NCBI RefSeq assembly: GCF_030867095.1
Contig: NC_081824.1
Coordinates: 91,195,882 to 91,259,881 of the forward strand
From: Alligator mississippiensis
Taxonomy: Eukaryota; Chordata; Crocodylia; Alligatoridae
Length of the DNA stretch: 64,000 nucleotides
Reading direction: 5' to 3'
Of this stretch, positions 23,901-36,540 are shown piece after piece. Positions within the stretch are counted from its first letter, which is position 1; every line of letters starts with the position of its first letter. The notes beneath the pieces were generated by a model. The model did no database searches, was not told the DNA's origin, and was given only the letters and a program-made list of their open reading frames with translations. The position numbers and the translations under genes were made by a program.

Positions 23901-26900
23901 TTTTAAAAAAGAACTTTTATCTTGTGCTATTTATTACAATGACATGTTCTGATAGCTTATTATCTTTCAAGAGTTTTTTACATTTTAAAATATTCAGTCT
24001 AATGTGCACTTTAACATATATACAATTTAGGACAGTTTTTTGTAATAAATTCACATTTTATATATACCTTTTATATCTGAATCATAGACATTATTGCAGT
24101 GTATAATTTTTTTTAACATAATCTATAGGTAGTTTGTTAAACTGGTAATTATACACTCAACAATAATTTTAAAACCTAACACTCAAACTGAATGTGTAAT
24201 GCTTTATAAAATGTTAGTTACTGTGTTATCTTCAAAATAAGTACTTGTGTGTGTTCATTCTTGTAAGAGGAACGTTAAATCATTGTTTATTTTTAGAAAT
24301 TAGAAATTGTTTTAGTTGTTTTTCACTGATATTGTTCTTTGTTTTTTTCTATTTTAAATGAATATACTCAGCTAAAATTGATCAGAACTACCATTGCATT
24401 ATTTTATTTTACTCTCTGATTTATTTTAAACAATTACTCAGCTGGAAGGTTTATCATATAGAAATATTTTCTATTACAAGTAAATAAGCAAAATTTTACA
24501 TGTTCTCCATTGTTGTGCTACATTACCCATGCTTACCTTAAAATAAAATGTCAAAGTTAGATTAATATTTGTGTTGTAAGCTAATTAGAAATTGTGCCAC
24601 TTTACTTTCTGTGTTTTCTCCAGCTTGATTGTGTTTTCCCAGTAATTCTTAATGCCTATACCAATTCTTGAGGAGCATGTCATTTCTAGAAAAAGTATAC
24701 ATGCATTGTATAAGGAGCTGAAATTAAGATTGTGAAAATGCTAACCTGCAATTCACTGATTATAACCATAAAACAGAGAGATTAGTGTTCTACAGGTAAC
24801 TGGCCCTTACAGGAAGAAGAAATATTTCCTGGACAGTATGTAGTAGTGGAAATGCAATATACGTTTCATGAAGAGTAAATATTAAAATGATCTCAAGTAC
24901 ATCAAACTAATTCTTAGCAATGCTTGTTTTGTGTCTACTGCCAAACACATTAAAATTCTTACAGAAGATGATGAAATCATTTCCAAATGCATAGAATATT
25001 TTTCAAGCAAAATTTAAGATTATATAAAAGATATAGGAAAGTCACCCACTGAAGTGGTTTTCACATACAGTCACTACGTGCAAATTGTCCAAGTGCTTTT
25101 ATTACCTAACTGCAAGTTACACATAATGCAGTCTATGGTTACCTTTTCATTTATAGAACAACATACTAATCTTGGCTTCATAATTATATCTAAACTGAGG
25201 CTTTGTTAAGAGAAAGGCTATAGATGATTTGAATGATAAAAAAAGACTACTATTGGTACTGTAAATACATGGAATGGAAGGGTTCTGGGTTTTTTTCCCC
25301 AAACTAAAGCCTGAATAATACTCAATTTACTGCCAAAAGTTATTTTTAACTTGGCTTTGAAAAACAGCTTTTCAAGATTCATTCAACATTTCATTTATAA
25401 ATGAATGCTATTCTTAATAGTATATTTAGAATTTGTGGGTTAATTTTATTTATGCTGTATTGAAAAAAAATTACAAAAGTAACTTGAAATGAAGTAAATC
25501 TATGATTAAGCTATGCAAAATAATGTTAACAGTTGAGTTATAGTCTTTGAGTCATGAGAGCATTCAAATTATTATGAAAAAGGAATGATATTAACAAGTT
25601 CAATAGAAAATCAGTTTAAAAGCTAATTCATTCCAGTTAAAAAAAAGTACTTTCCTTATTTGTCAAGAAAATTAAAAATCCTATAGTGTTGACAAAAATG
25701 TTGTTATATGCTGGTTGTAAATTGGAAATAAAATGCTGAAAATAAGATAACTAAAAATGAGAGGTAATAACTTCTCTCAAAATATTTTTAGATGTTTTAG
25801 GGGTTTAGCCACACAAAAATTAAATTACTTTAAATCATACAAAAATAAAGGTTTTTTTTAATAATTGCAGAATGTTTTAACTTAAAGCATCTTGTGTATT
25901 CTTCTAATTGGACAGTGCCTGAAAATAGGTCATATGCACTTAAAAAAATTAAAAACACTGATGGGGAAAAACAGATGATTTAAGCAAGTTATGTCGTGCT
26001 TATAACATGAATCCCAAGCTCTTTCTTTTTAAATAAAGTGAACCTTAGTGCATATCTTTAAACAGATAGCTTGAATGATCTTGGAGCCAATTTACATTAT
26101 GTAAACGAAATTTAAAAAAACAATATTTTACTTTAAGATTCAAACAGCCCTATTCATGTGACTCACAGTTTCCCATTTGCTCCAATTCTGATCTTACATC
26201 ATATACACTTCATATAGTTAGAACAAGATTGGATTCTTGACGTGAGCAGGAATAGATTTTGCTGTTATGAGCTCTTGTTTGCACTGACTCAAGTGGGAAT
26301 CTTGTAACTGGTTTAGAAGTAACAGAATCAATCCTGCTGGTTACCAGAAATTCCTACAGCATTGTTTACAAAGTAATCCCCCTATATTCCTTTCATATAT
26401 CATATTTATATAGCTAGACAGGATTGCTAATCAATTTATGTTAGCCAGGATTCAATCAAATAGATCATAGATATAAAAATAGTCAAATCAGTAAAGGAAG
26501 AGTAAACCTTGGCCAATCTTTTAAATAAAATCCCACACAAATAGGTTTTTTTTTAAATAGCTTAACGATATACTCAAGAGTGCTTCAAGGTGAATTGTAA
26601 AAAAAGTTACTTTTCACTTCAAACCCTTTCTGCAATATCATTACAATGTTCATAATATCTGAATTGGAAGGAAACTGAGCAAATGTGAAGTGGTTTGTAT
26701 AATTACCCAGCAAGATTAAACCTGGTTATGCAATTTCAGCAGATAGTAATCCAAAAGTATCATTTGGATCCTTAGCAAACTGTATAGTTAGTACTAAATA
26801 ATGAAGCCATTGATCTGGTGATGTGAATCAATTCAAGTGTGCCCTTCTTGGTGTTTTAGAATGTAATTTGACTTGTATTTCCTATATTTTAAAACCAATT

Positions 26901-29900
26901 TCTGCATTTTTAGAATAGAAAATAAAGTAGCAGTTACAATACCAGATATATTTTAAAGAAACATTTCACAAAGTTGAGCACTTTCATGAAGGATTTTTAA
27001 AAAACACTGAAAAATATGTGAAAATAAACAAGTGTCCAGTAATTTGTTTGGGTCAATAATGATCTTCTGCAGCTTTGCAGCCAGTGTTGCAGCATTGTGC
27101 TAGTGTACACACTCAGAGTTTGAAGATAACTATAAACAATTGACAAATTACCTCATTTTCATTATTTAAACACTGGGTGTAAGGTAAAAGGTAACTGTAT
27201 ATATTCTAATATGAATTGTCATGATCTTTTAGACAAAGTTGCTATTAACATCTGTCAGAACATTTTGTTTTAATTTTCACTTTGTCCCCTAAAAAGAGGA
27301 TTTTTAGCATTTGGATATTATTTATTCATGTATATATTTATTAATTTATTTGATTTAGATGTTGCTCTTTCCAACAAAGGCTTAAGGCAGCTTGCAATAA
27401 AAGAACAGAATAACTTATACAACAGGAAAATGATCAAGAGAACAAACCAGTTTAAAAGGCAACTATAATATCAACGTAAAACAGAATATATTTCAGCCCC
27501 TGTCACTGGTCCATATTAAATCCTTAAACATCTCACATTAAAATCTAAGATAATTTTTTCAGCTTTTTGTACCACTATTAAATATATTTGTTACAAGTAA
27601 ATGAGTAAACTTTTTGGTGTATATTTTATTTATCATTCTGGTGTTGGCTGGGTTATATGTTTTATTTTAAGCAATATTATGTTACAAATAAATACACATT
27701 TGGCCTACTCCTGATCCTAAGTAAAACCAGTGTCCAAATTACAATTGACTTCACTGGAGCTGGAGTAGGCATATTATCTTAAAATTTTAGTTCTGACTTC
27801 TCTCAATTTGAACCTGTGGTTTTTCCATATCTATAATTTGCCTGCTTAAAATAATGTTTTAATATTCATTTTTAGGGGTCTAAAACCTCTACCCTAATAC
27901 ACATTATTTTAAAATGGCATTATTAGTGGTTCAGAAGGTTGTAGGATTTTTCTGATCGCTTAGAACTTTGAAAAACAAGAGTGACTAAAGGCACCCTTTG
28001 TTGTTCACTACCTAATATGAATAAATCACAGAAGTAAACAAACAGCCTAGCTTGTTCATGAAACCCACACACCTCAGCTAAGTTTTAAAAATATATTTCC
28101 TGTTACAAAGCTATCTGATGTATAATTGACAGGTTCCTTTCCACTTGAATTCTCTTTGTATTTGATTTTCTATTTTGTGATAATTCCATGTGACTTAAAA
28201 TGTCTTGCTGTTATGCCTACAATTAGTTTTCATTCTTACATATAAGTGTTTAAAACCATTATTGTTGTTAAAGTAAAGAATAACTGATTTCTCCACAAAC
28301 CTGCTACCAAAATTGACTAACGTAATCCTTCAATACAATTTGATAAAGAGTATTAACAATGATACAACCCTCTTTAAAGATGATTGCAACTTCAAAACTA
28401 TGCAGTTCACAATATACTTAGTCTGTTGCTAATGTTGCAGAAGGAAGTATATCTGAGCTCTTCTCAGTCAATGACTAATTTCTTATTGTATTCAGTAAAA
28501 TGCATTAAAATGCATAACAATTATTTCCTTATTTTAAATGTGTAGTTTTAATCATTTCACAGGATAAAGATGTTCTGGGGTTGGAAGGTAGTATTTTGTA
28601 AGGAAGCATTTCTTAAAATATGCATTCCTATGCTAAGTTAGTATATCCTATTAAAAAAATCTATGTTACCATGTCTTTTAGAACAATTACATCCCATTTA
28701 CTATCAGTATAATATATGATATTTACAAATAAAGTGGTACAAACTAGAAGCTTGAAAATAATCTAACTTGTAAAATGTGCAGTTCTCTGATTACTGCAAT
28801 TCTTAAGACTTTTTCTTCCCAAGTACTTTATTTTTAATCCTTCCATACACTGAAGCACATCACATTTGAAAGCCAGGAACAGATCTCTTACTCTATGTTT
28901 GCATATTTCATTATGCTGCATAAATAATGTAGGTAAATCCAAAAGAGACAAAAGCCACACAGCCACAGGTTGGTAGAACAGAGAAGGAAACACAGAGATT
29001 GCCTGCAATAGTTGAAGATGTAAAATGATGGCTAGGTTTAATGTTAGACAAATATGCACACTGTCCTACTGGAAAAGAAAACTTGAATTAAATGATTACA
29101 AAATGACAGAAAAACTGGAGGCCACTTGGTGATAGTCTTCCACTGCAAGGAGAGACAGCCTGGCTATCATCCTCTCCAGCTGCTCTTGTAATGGACTGCA
29201 CATAAGTAGAGGATAAGAAGTTAGTGAGATTTCATTCTGTCTTGACTGGCTCTTCACTTTCTCACTTTGCTCAGTCCAAATACTTACTGTGTAGAGTATC
29301 CCCATGTATAGGAAAGGATTGGCCCCACCAATCAGGACATACTCTGAAATTAGAAAAGTCTCAATTTTCTTTAAAGGAAAAGAAAATTAGGTTCACACAC
29401 AAAAGGAATGAGAAGACAGTGGCTTATTTCTTTTAGATGGGTTTTAGCTAAAGTAGGGTGTACAAATCAAGTACAGGGAAATAGAAGAACCTAAGCTATT
29501 GCAAGGTGAGTTTGTGAATGTTCAAATCTATTCATCTCCCATGCTTTAAACGGTCTGCACAGCCTGGATTACTCACTCGAAATATAGTGGCTTTCCTTGA
29601 GTGCATCTTTCCCTCCACTGTATTTTGTAACTGCATGGCATTCCTATTGACATTTTGCTATGAAATGGCTACATCATGTGATCAACAGAAGATAGAGCAT
29701 ACATGCATGTCTCACCTACTTCCGAAGTCATATTCCTGTTATTGTCTCTGCTATTTTGCTAATTTGAAACTATGAAGATTAGTTTTAAATGCAGATAATA
29801 AACCAAGGTTTTAACAGTAATAAAAAGGAAAGTATTTGGCCACTGATGCTATGATTACACTGTTTAGTATACAGTAGTTTGACAAAATTGTATTCCAATA

Positions 29901-31100
29901 TGCGTCATTTTTAATATTTTCTGTATGTGAAGCAACAAACCAATTGACTTGCTCTGTACAATTTAACCATAGGAAAGCCAACAATCACCAGTTCTTAAAT
30001 TACCCATTGTAATTAAATATTGATAAGGGAAAAGAACACCTTTCAGTACCCAACAAATCTGTGTCCTTTGCCTACATCATCATTAACTATATAACTTTTA
30101 TGAGAGAGCAGTTAAGGGGGTAGTGTCTTTAAAGAACAGGAGAGGTGTCCCTTATGAAGCAGGCTGGTGGTTACACTTCTTGGCTATCATTTTGGTTCTG
30201 ATGATGAGCTAGGTAAGTCTCAAACAGTTAATAAGTTTACAGGTCACTTCACAGAGTCAAAGCCCTGGCATTTTATGGGCTTCTAATGAGCCGTTAAACT
30301 GGAGAAGAGGTAATTAAATAGGGTACTCTGGTACAATTTACATAGTACTGACTCCAGCTCTCTGATTTTAGGTTCCTCAGAAGACGATGAGGTCATTCAA
30401 GAAGGTCTCGTCAGGCCCAGGTCAGTCTTTTTTATAACGTCTTACATGGCTGACTCTTCTTATATGACTGAGGAATTGGTATTTCACAAGCACTTTAGGA
30501 TTCTCCCTTCCAATATCAACTGAAAGTCCCAGGGTAAACTATTCTCCCCATGGAAACCTAGATTTAGACTTGGGGGAAGATTTTTCAATGGTTTTTCCAA
30601 AGCTTGACTTTAGATTTCTTGGTTGATCTGCCTGTTCCTAAGTAGAGGTTTACTTCCACTGTAAAAACAAACGCACCCATACACAGTCATAGAGAAAGTT
30701 TATTCTCAAAAACTCCTGCACTAAATGTCACTCCCTGTGCCTAAAAATGTATTTAATGAAATCTTGAACTAATATTACAGAAGTACGCTTTGACCTGGTC
30801 GTTCGTATCTCATTCATTGACTTGCCATACTGTAGGTTTTTGAACAGGCCAAGTAATCAATGGTTGAAACACGTTACTTTTAAATAGAACTAACTTATGG
30901 GCATTGAAGATGACAATTACCATTTTAGCGATACTGAATTTGTTTTTATGCATCTGAAATTGAAATTATTTACTCTGCACCATTCTCATATTCACAGGAT
31001 ACTTTCCTTGTCTCTTTTGGAATCCAAGTACTATCTTCTGCCTCTTGACACCTTAGCCTGCCATTTTAGTCTATTGGCACCTTAAACTGGAAGGAGAAAA
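20901..31100. other. AT-rich, transposon-poor upstream region
   Basis: Over about 10 kb I recognise no LINE, hAT or LTR element, only a (GT)n microsatellite at about 23114-23139 and a short inverted repeat (GCCTACTCC / GGAGTAGGC) around 27700-27770. No plausible protein-coding exon was found, apart from a weak exon-like pair on the minus strand at 29195-29343. Such a stretch upstream of a developmental gene may carry enhancers, which is inference only. Confidence 0.5.
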
Positions 31101-31580
31101 AAAAATCATTAAAATACACTAATCTTTGTCAGGATTTTTTTAAAGCAGTAGCTATTGATTTTATTCCCTGGAAGCTGCACTAACAAATCCTGTATTTCAC
31201 ATTGCAAATAGTCACCAGGGAAACTTCCCTGATCAACGTCAACAGCCACAACCAATGTCCCCATTTTTTGCAGTCCTTAGCTTGCTGTATGGCTTCTTAC
31301 ACCACCTGCTGTCTGGGTGTCCTGGAGAGGATGCGATGCATGATGCTAGTGCCTCGTGGTCTCTGCAGTGCTAGATGCCCATTGAAGTTGTGACCTGGCC
31401 ACATTCCAGTTGCTACTTTGTATGGGGGCACATGCCTGGTGGAGATCTGGAAGTTGTGCCTGACGTCACTCAGACTAGAGTGAAAAAGGGATTTCCTTTA
31501 GTGCCCCCGTCCCTGGCACCCAGTTAGAGCCTGCTGCTAATAATGCCAAGAGGCAGGTTCCATCCCTGGTTGCGCTAGGT

Positions 31581-31888
31581 CAGTATTTCGCAACCTGTGG
31601 GTAGGGACCCAAAAGTGGGTTGCAAGAGTATACGAAAGGGTTGCAGACAGACTTTAAAAATGGATCAACAAACTTTAAAAATGGATTCTCTTTTAAAAGA
31701 AAAACGTGGGGAAACTGGTTTTTCCCTTGCAAGCTGGCAGAGCTGCAGCCTCCAAGGGGCTGCTTGCATCCCCATAGTCCAACACACTGGGGGCTGGGGC
31801 TAAGGGGTGGAGTGAGGGGCACTGCGTGGGGACTGGCCAGGGATGTTTACAAATAGATCCTGACACAAAAAAAGCTTGACAACTACTG
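31581..31888. mobile_element. hAT-like MITE, copy 1 of a shared family
   Basis: The element starts CAGTATTTCGCAACC and ends GACAACTACTG. The flanks CGCTAGGT and CACCAGGT match at six of eight bases, a target duplication of hAT length. Its interior phrase AATGGATCAACAAACTTT is shared with the copy at 51273-51645, as are CTTGCAAGCTGGCAGAG-like and GATGTTTACAAA-like words. Confidence 0.85.
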
Positions 31889-32029
31889 CACCAGGTGATC
31901 TCCAGAGGTCCCTTCCCGACTTGCTTCTGGATGAAATCCTATGGAAGCATCTTGGCAGGGAGTGAGGTTTATGCAGAACGCTGGGCTAGGACTTCCCCAC
32001 GCCCGGCTCAGGGGCAGGTGCATGCTGTG

Positions 32030-34060
32030 TTCGGGGCAAGATGCGGCTGTCGGGGGGAGACCTCTTGGTTCCTGCATTTGCTGGGCATCACACCTCACAG
32101 TGTAGCCGGCTCTACACACGCGCATCCACACCCTGCCGCGGGAGCGGGCAGGCGGCACGGGGAGCCTCCTCTCCTACCTGCCCCGCGCGCTGTGCGCGGC
32201 CCCGGGCAGGGCGGCAGGCCCCGGGCCACGCGCGCTCAGGGCGGGCTGGCGCCGCCGGGAACCCGGCGTCTCTCGGCTCCCGGCGGGTTAGCGCGCCTGG
32301 CCCGCTCCGCCCCGCTGCAAACCCGCTTGCTCCCGGGGCTGCTTTAAAGCGGGCTGTGGGAGTAGGGCAGAGCCCCCGAGCCTGGCCGGGAACCAGACGG
32401 GCCCGGGAGGGGGCTGCTGGGCGCTGCCCCTCAGCTGCCCGCGGGTCACCGCCGCCGCCTCCCCTTACTCACAGCCGCCTTCCCTGCACTGCGGGGAATA
32501 CCGATATCCACGTGCATATGCACGTGTGTGTGTATATGTGTGTATACACTGCAGACACACACACATGCTCCTTTCACTAGACTCCCTGGTTCCTGGGGGG
32601 GGGAATGCATACCTACACACACGCCATACATGCATACATATTTATATATACATATACATACACACACACATTTCCCCTCGACTGCACAAAAAATAGACAA
32701 GGACAGAACTGGCAAGGAGTGAAAGTATTGCTCTAGTCCTCGCCAATACAGCAGTATGTCTGCAAAGTGTCGCATTGTAGTGGGTTTTTACTGTCGAGTC
32801 CACTTGGATCCGAGCGAGGGTTTGCTTGCTTCTCAATCGAGTGTTATTTACGAGTGTTAAAAAGATCATACCCACGTTATAAGGAGTACAGGGTTCAAGA
32901 AGCAAAGCAAGAGGAAGTCAGAAAGACAGACAGACAGGAAAGCAAGCAAGCAAAGCAAACAAGCAAGCGAGCAGAAAACTGCTGACGTCCCATATAGGTC
33001 TTAACGTTTATCACCGAAACCTCGCCGCCTTTGGTGTGCGTAAGGAGAGGAGCCGCGCGCGGGCTGGCTTAATCTGCAAACTAAAATAAACTCCTGCCTC
33101 TGTTGGTGATGAATGAAAAAAAAAGAAAAAAAGGAAGCCAGAAGCGGCCGCGAGCCGCGGCACGCGCGTGGGCAGGCCGGGGAGGAGCGGTGCGGCGAGC
33201 GGAGGAGCCGCGCCGGCGGGGGCGGGGCAGGGCCAGCAGTCCTGCCCCGGGCGCGGGGACACGCGGCACCTGAACCGCTGACACGGCGCTTGTGCTGGGC
33301 TGGCCTCGAGCCTGTTTTGGCGGGAACAGCCTCGGCTTCAAGAGCGCACTTCTGCCTCGTGCCTTGCTGCTCCGCGGGGCGGGCGCGGGGCAGCCCTGGC
33401 CCCTTGCCTAGCGCTGCCCCGAAGCGAGGGGACACCTCAGCCTGTGCCAGCGGGACCTGCCCCCCCCCCTTTCCAGCTGAGGCGCAGGGGGGGGGGGGGC
33501 GGGCGGGACGCCTCCTTCGCGGGGCCGCAACTCCACGCGTGAGGGCGTCTTGTGGAGGAGTGGGGCGTCCCCCTCAGCCCAGCGCTGCGGCGCCCGCGTG
33601 GGCCCCGTCCGAGGTCGGCGAGCCGGGGCTGGGGTGGGGCCCAGGGCGCCGGCGAGTCTCGCCGGTCCGGAGAGGGCAGGGTGGGTTGCGCGCGCGGCCC
33701 CGGGGGCAGGAAACTGGATGAGTGGGAGGATTTGGCCAGGGGCGGTAGCACTGCCCCCCCCGCAGCATCTTGCAGAAGAAATGAGGCAATCGCCTCTGGT
33801 GTTAGTGCCCCAAACACCGCGGCGGTGCCGGGTGCTCAGAAATCCCACGAACGCCGCCGATCACCGCGACCCTCGCGCCAGCGCGACCTTTCTATAGGAC
33901 CAACCCCCCCCCCCCCCCCCCGCGCATCTTCCGCCGGGCAGCCCGCGCTCCTGCTCCTCCCGCCCCGCCGCAGAGCGCGCAGACTGCGGCTGCCTCCGCA
34001 CGTACCGCACAGCTGCAGCTGGAGCTGCGGGGAACTGTTTTTTTAAAAAGGAAAATCGGA
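32030..34060. promoter_or_regulatory. CpG island 2, upstream of LIN28B
   Basis: Two CpG-dense blocks (about 32.0-32.5 and 33.0-34.0 kb) flank a CA/TA-rich stretch. The first ends in a perfect 18-base palindrome, CACGTGCATATGCACGTG (32509-32526), with two E-boxes. C and G homopolymers occur at 33904-33921 and about 33486-33500. Its position about 4-6 kb upstream of LIN28B suggests an alternative or divergent (antisense) promoter. No frame matches a protein I know. Confidence 0.6.
32500..32670. repeat. CA/TG/TA simple repeat
   Basis: Alternating GTGTGTATATGTGTGTATAC, ACACACACA and TATATACATATACA runs interrupt CpG island 2. Short frames across it encode only repeated Cys-Val or His-Thr dipeptides. 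Confidence 0.8.
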
Positions 34061-35100
34061 AAAATAGGAGAGGGGGGAAAAAAAAGAATTACAACGCGGG
34101 AAGCTTTGGGGGGAAGGTGAGGACTGGAAAAGCAGAGCAAGGGCGCTGTTTGTACCATCGGCATTACCAAGACTGCTCCTGTCCTATAGTTAACCCCCCA
34201 CACACACTTTAGGTTGTGTGTTGGGGGGGATAAATCTAAGAGCAGCAGCATCTCTTTTCACACATGAAATATAATCGTGATACTCACATTTCTCTACCCT
34301 GGTTCTTCTATTTTCCCTTTTATTTTTTTTATTCACCCCCTCCCCCGGTATTTGTGGCTGATTCTTTTTGAATGAATTTTGGAAGGTCGGGTTTTTTTGG
34401 GGGTGGGGGGGGCGGGGTTAAAGTTCCAGCTGGCAACAGCTCTACCTTCCCCAGGACTTGAAAGACTGATGTCCCTTGCAGGAAATGAATGAGTCGATAA
34501 CATCTGACACCAGTGACCAGTCCAGTGACCCCAACCTTAATTCCACTAATACTGGAGGCCTGAAAATTTCAGCAAGGCCCGCTTGCAAGCTCCCCTCCCC
34601 CCGCGCACGTACCTTAACACAACCCGCATTTATTTTGTAGTGTAGGAAATCGCTTACAGCTCTCTGGTATCTGCATTCAGCGTTTTTTCCCCTCCTTTTC
34701 TTTTGCTACTTACACTCTCCTCCCTCTGTTCTCATAAAAACCTTATACAATATTGAATTTCAAAAAAAAAAAAAAAAGAAAAAGTCAAACTTGCTGGAAA
34801 CAAAGGACACTGTATCCAAGAAAAAAATTACTTGTTTGCGAGCAAGATCTGCAAGGTATTTTTCAGCTGCATTTCGGTACAGGAATCCAGTCTGACAAAA
34901 ATAAAACCTGAGAGTCAGATATTGGTTAAAAATAAATAAATTTAAAAAGACAGTTCTCTGTATAGATGTCTTAAATTTTCATAAAGGTATCACATGTGAG
35001 ACATGGGGTATTTGTATATCCATATTTTGTTACCCAAATTAATTTGGTTTTCAAAAATCTAAATATTCTCCTCTTCAGCCGTCCTGAAGACGATTGTAAT

Positions 35101-35350
35101 TAGTAGTAGCATTATTGCTGTGGTTATCATAATCATTATAACTATTACTACTACTACTATGTTTATAGTGGGATTAAATATATATTCCTCATATATAATC
35201 ATTACTACTACTATTACTATGTTTATAGTGGGATTAAATATATATTCTTCAAATTTGATCATTATTACTACTACTACTGCCACAATTATTATTATGATGA
35301 TTATTACTATGTTTATAGTTGGATTAAATATATATTCTTCATATATGAAA
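35101..35350. repeat. Minisatellite with a 60-base period and embedded trinucleotides
   Basis: The phrase CTATGTTTATAGTGGGATTA, continuing AATATATATTC, begins at about 35158, 35218 and 35308. The first two copies are exactly 60 bases apart. The third is 90 bases further, the extra 30 being expanded ATT/ACT trinucleotides. TACTAC and ATTATT runs separate the units. Confidence 0.9.
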
Positions 35351-36334
35351 AATCTCCCTTATAATCGTTCAGATGCATAAAGTGATGTGGCTACTGATTT
35401 CGCCTAGTACAAAAAATCGCAGTCATAACAGAGGGGAAAGGGGGGAAAAAAGTGGTGGTCTATTGCACGAATGTGTAAGGCAGGTCAATGTAGGAAGTCG
35501 ACCTCCACTGTTGAAATAACCTATAGGAAATTTACGGTTGAAGACTGCAAAGGAATTTCACGATTTAGAGCTTCTGCTCCACTTGCCAGATTGCTTGTAT
35601 TCTTACACTTTTGCCCACCCCCGCTCCTTTCTACCAAATGTTCAGAACACCTTGGTATTTCAAACAGAAATGAAACGCGATTGAAAGCGATTCGTGCACT
35701 TCCCTGGGGGGGGAAAGCAACAGAAGGCGTAAACAGGCCCATCAGAGCAAAGGGGGCTTTCTCAATTGGGCAGACTGATTGACGCCACTTCCAAAACAAC
35801 AGCAAGTGCCTTGCAATGCCATAAAAACCCATTTCACCAAGATCTGCGTGGATCACACAGTCAGTTGGTTTTTTTGGTTTGTTTTTTTCCATGCATGTAT
35901 TTTCGGCGTGGATGGGCTCGGAGGGGAGGGGTAAAACGACTTCAATAAGAAAAGAATTTATAGCAGTGCCGGAAGATTTTAACTAAGGCTAAACTGATCT
36001 AGTCTAAGCTAAATTTTAAATGGGCAGAGGATATGTAGCGTATGCAGAGTTTCTGTGAATTGGCTGTCTGGTGAAGGGGAGGGGGCGGGGTGGAGAAAAA
36101 GACCCATGTTCATACCTACCCAAAACAAGGCAATTTGTCCACGTCCTCCACGCCGAAGGAAAAAGAAGAAAATAGGCACTTTTTAAGATAGTCCTCCCCT
36201 CCCCCAGCCTATTAAAACGTATTAATTGGGTAGTGGAGCTGTGGAACTGACGTGTACGTGTACGCGTGTGTATGCTAATGTGCCTGAGTCCCTAGAAAAT
36301 TCATGAAGGGATGCATAAGCTATCCAGCCCATCA

Positions 36335-36540
36335 TATACACACACATGCACACATACACACACTCACACATAACAGTGTGAGAGTAGGTGTGGGAGTCAT
36401 ATATATCTATATACATATAGATATATATATACACACACACGGTCATATGGGGTGGGAGTGTGTGTGTGTATGTGTATATATATATATATATCTATAGATA
36501 TATAGATATATAAAACCGGTTATATATATATATATATATC
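36335..36540. repeat. CA/TA simple repeat with palindromes
   Basis: Runs of ACACAC and CATACACAC give way to long TATATA tracts around a central AACCGGTT at about 36515, making the end of the tract (36475-36538) nearly self-complementary. Confidence 0.85.

Noticed and set aside
32041-32580. 179-codon plus-strand frame in CpG island 2
   Set aside because: GC-driven frame ending in a CA repeat (His/Val/Cys dipeptides), with no recognisable domain.
33113-33721. 202-codon plus-strand frame in CpG island 2
   Set aside because: Arg/Gly/Pro/Ala-rich, with multiple overlapping open frames, as expected from CpG content.
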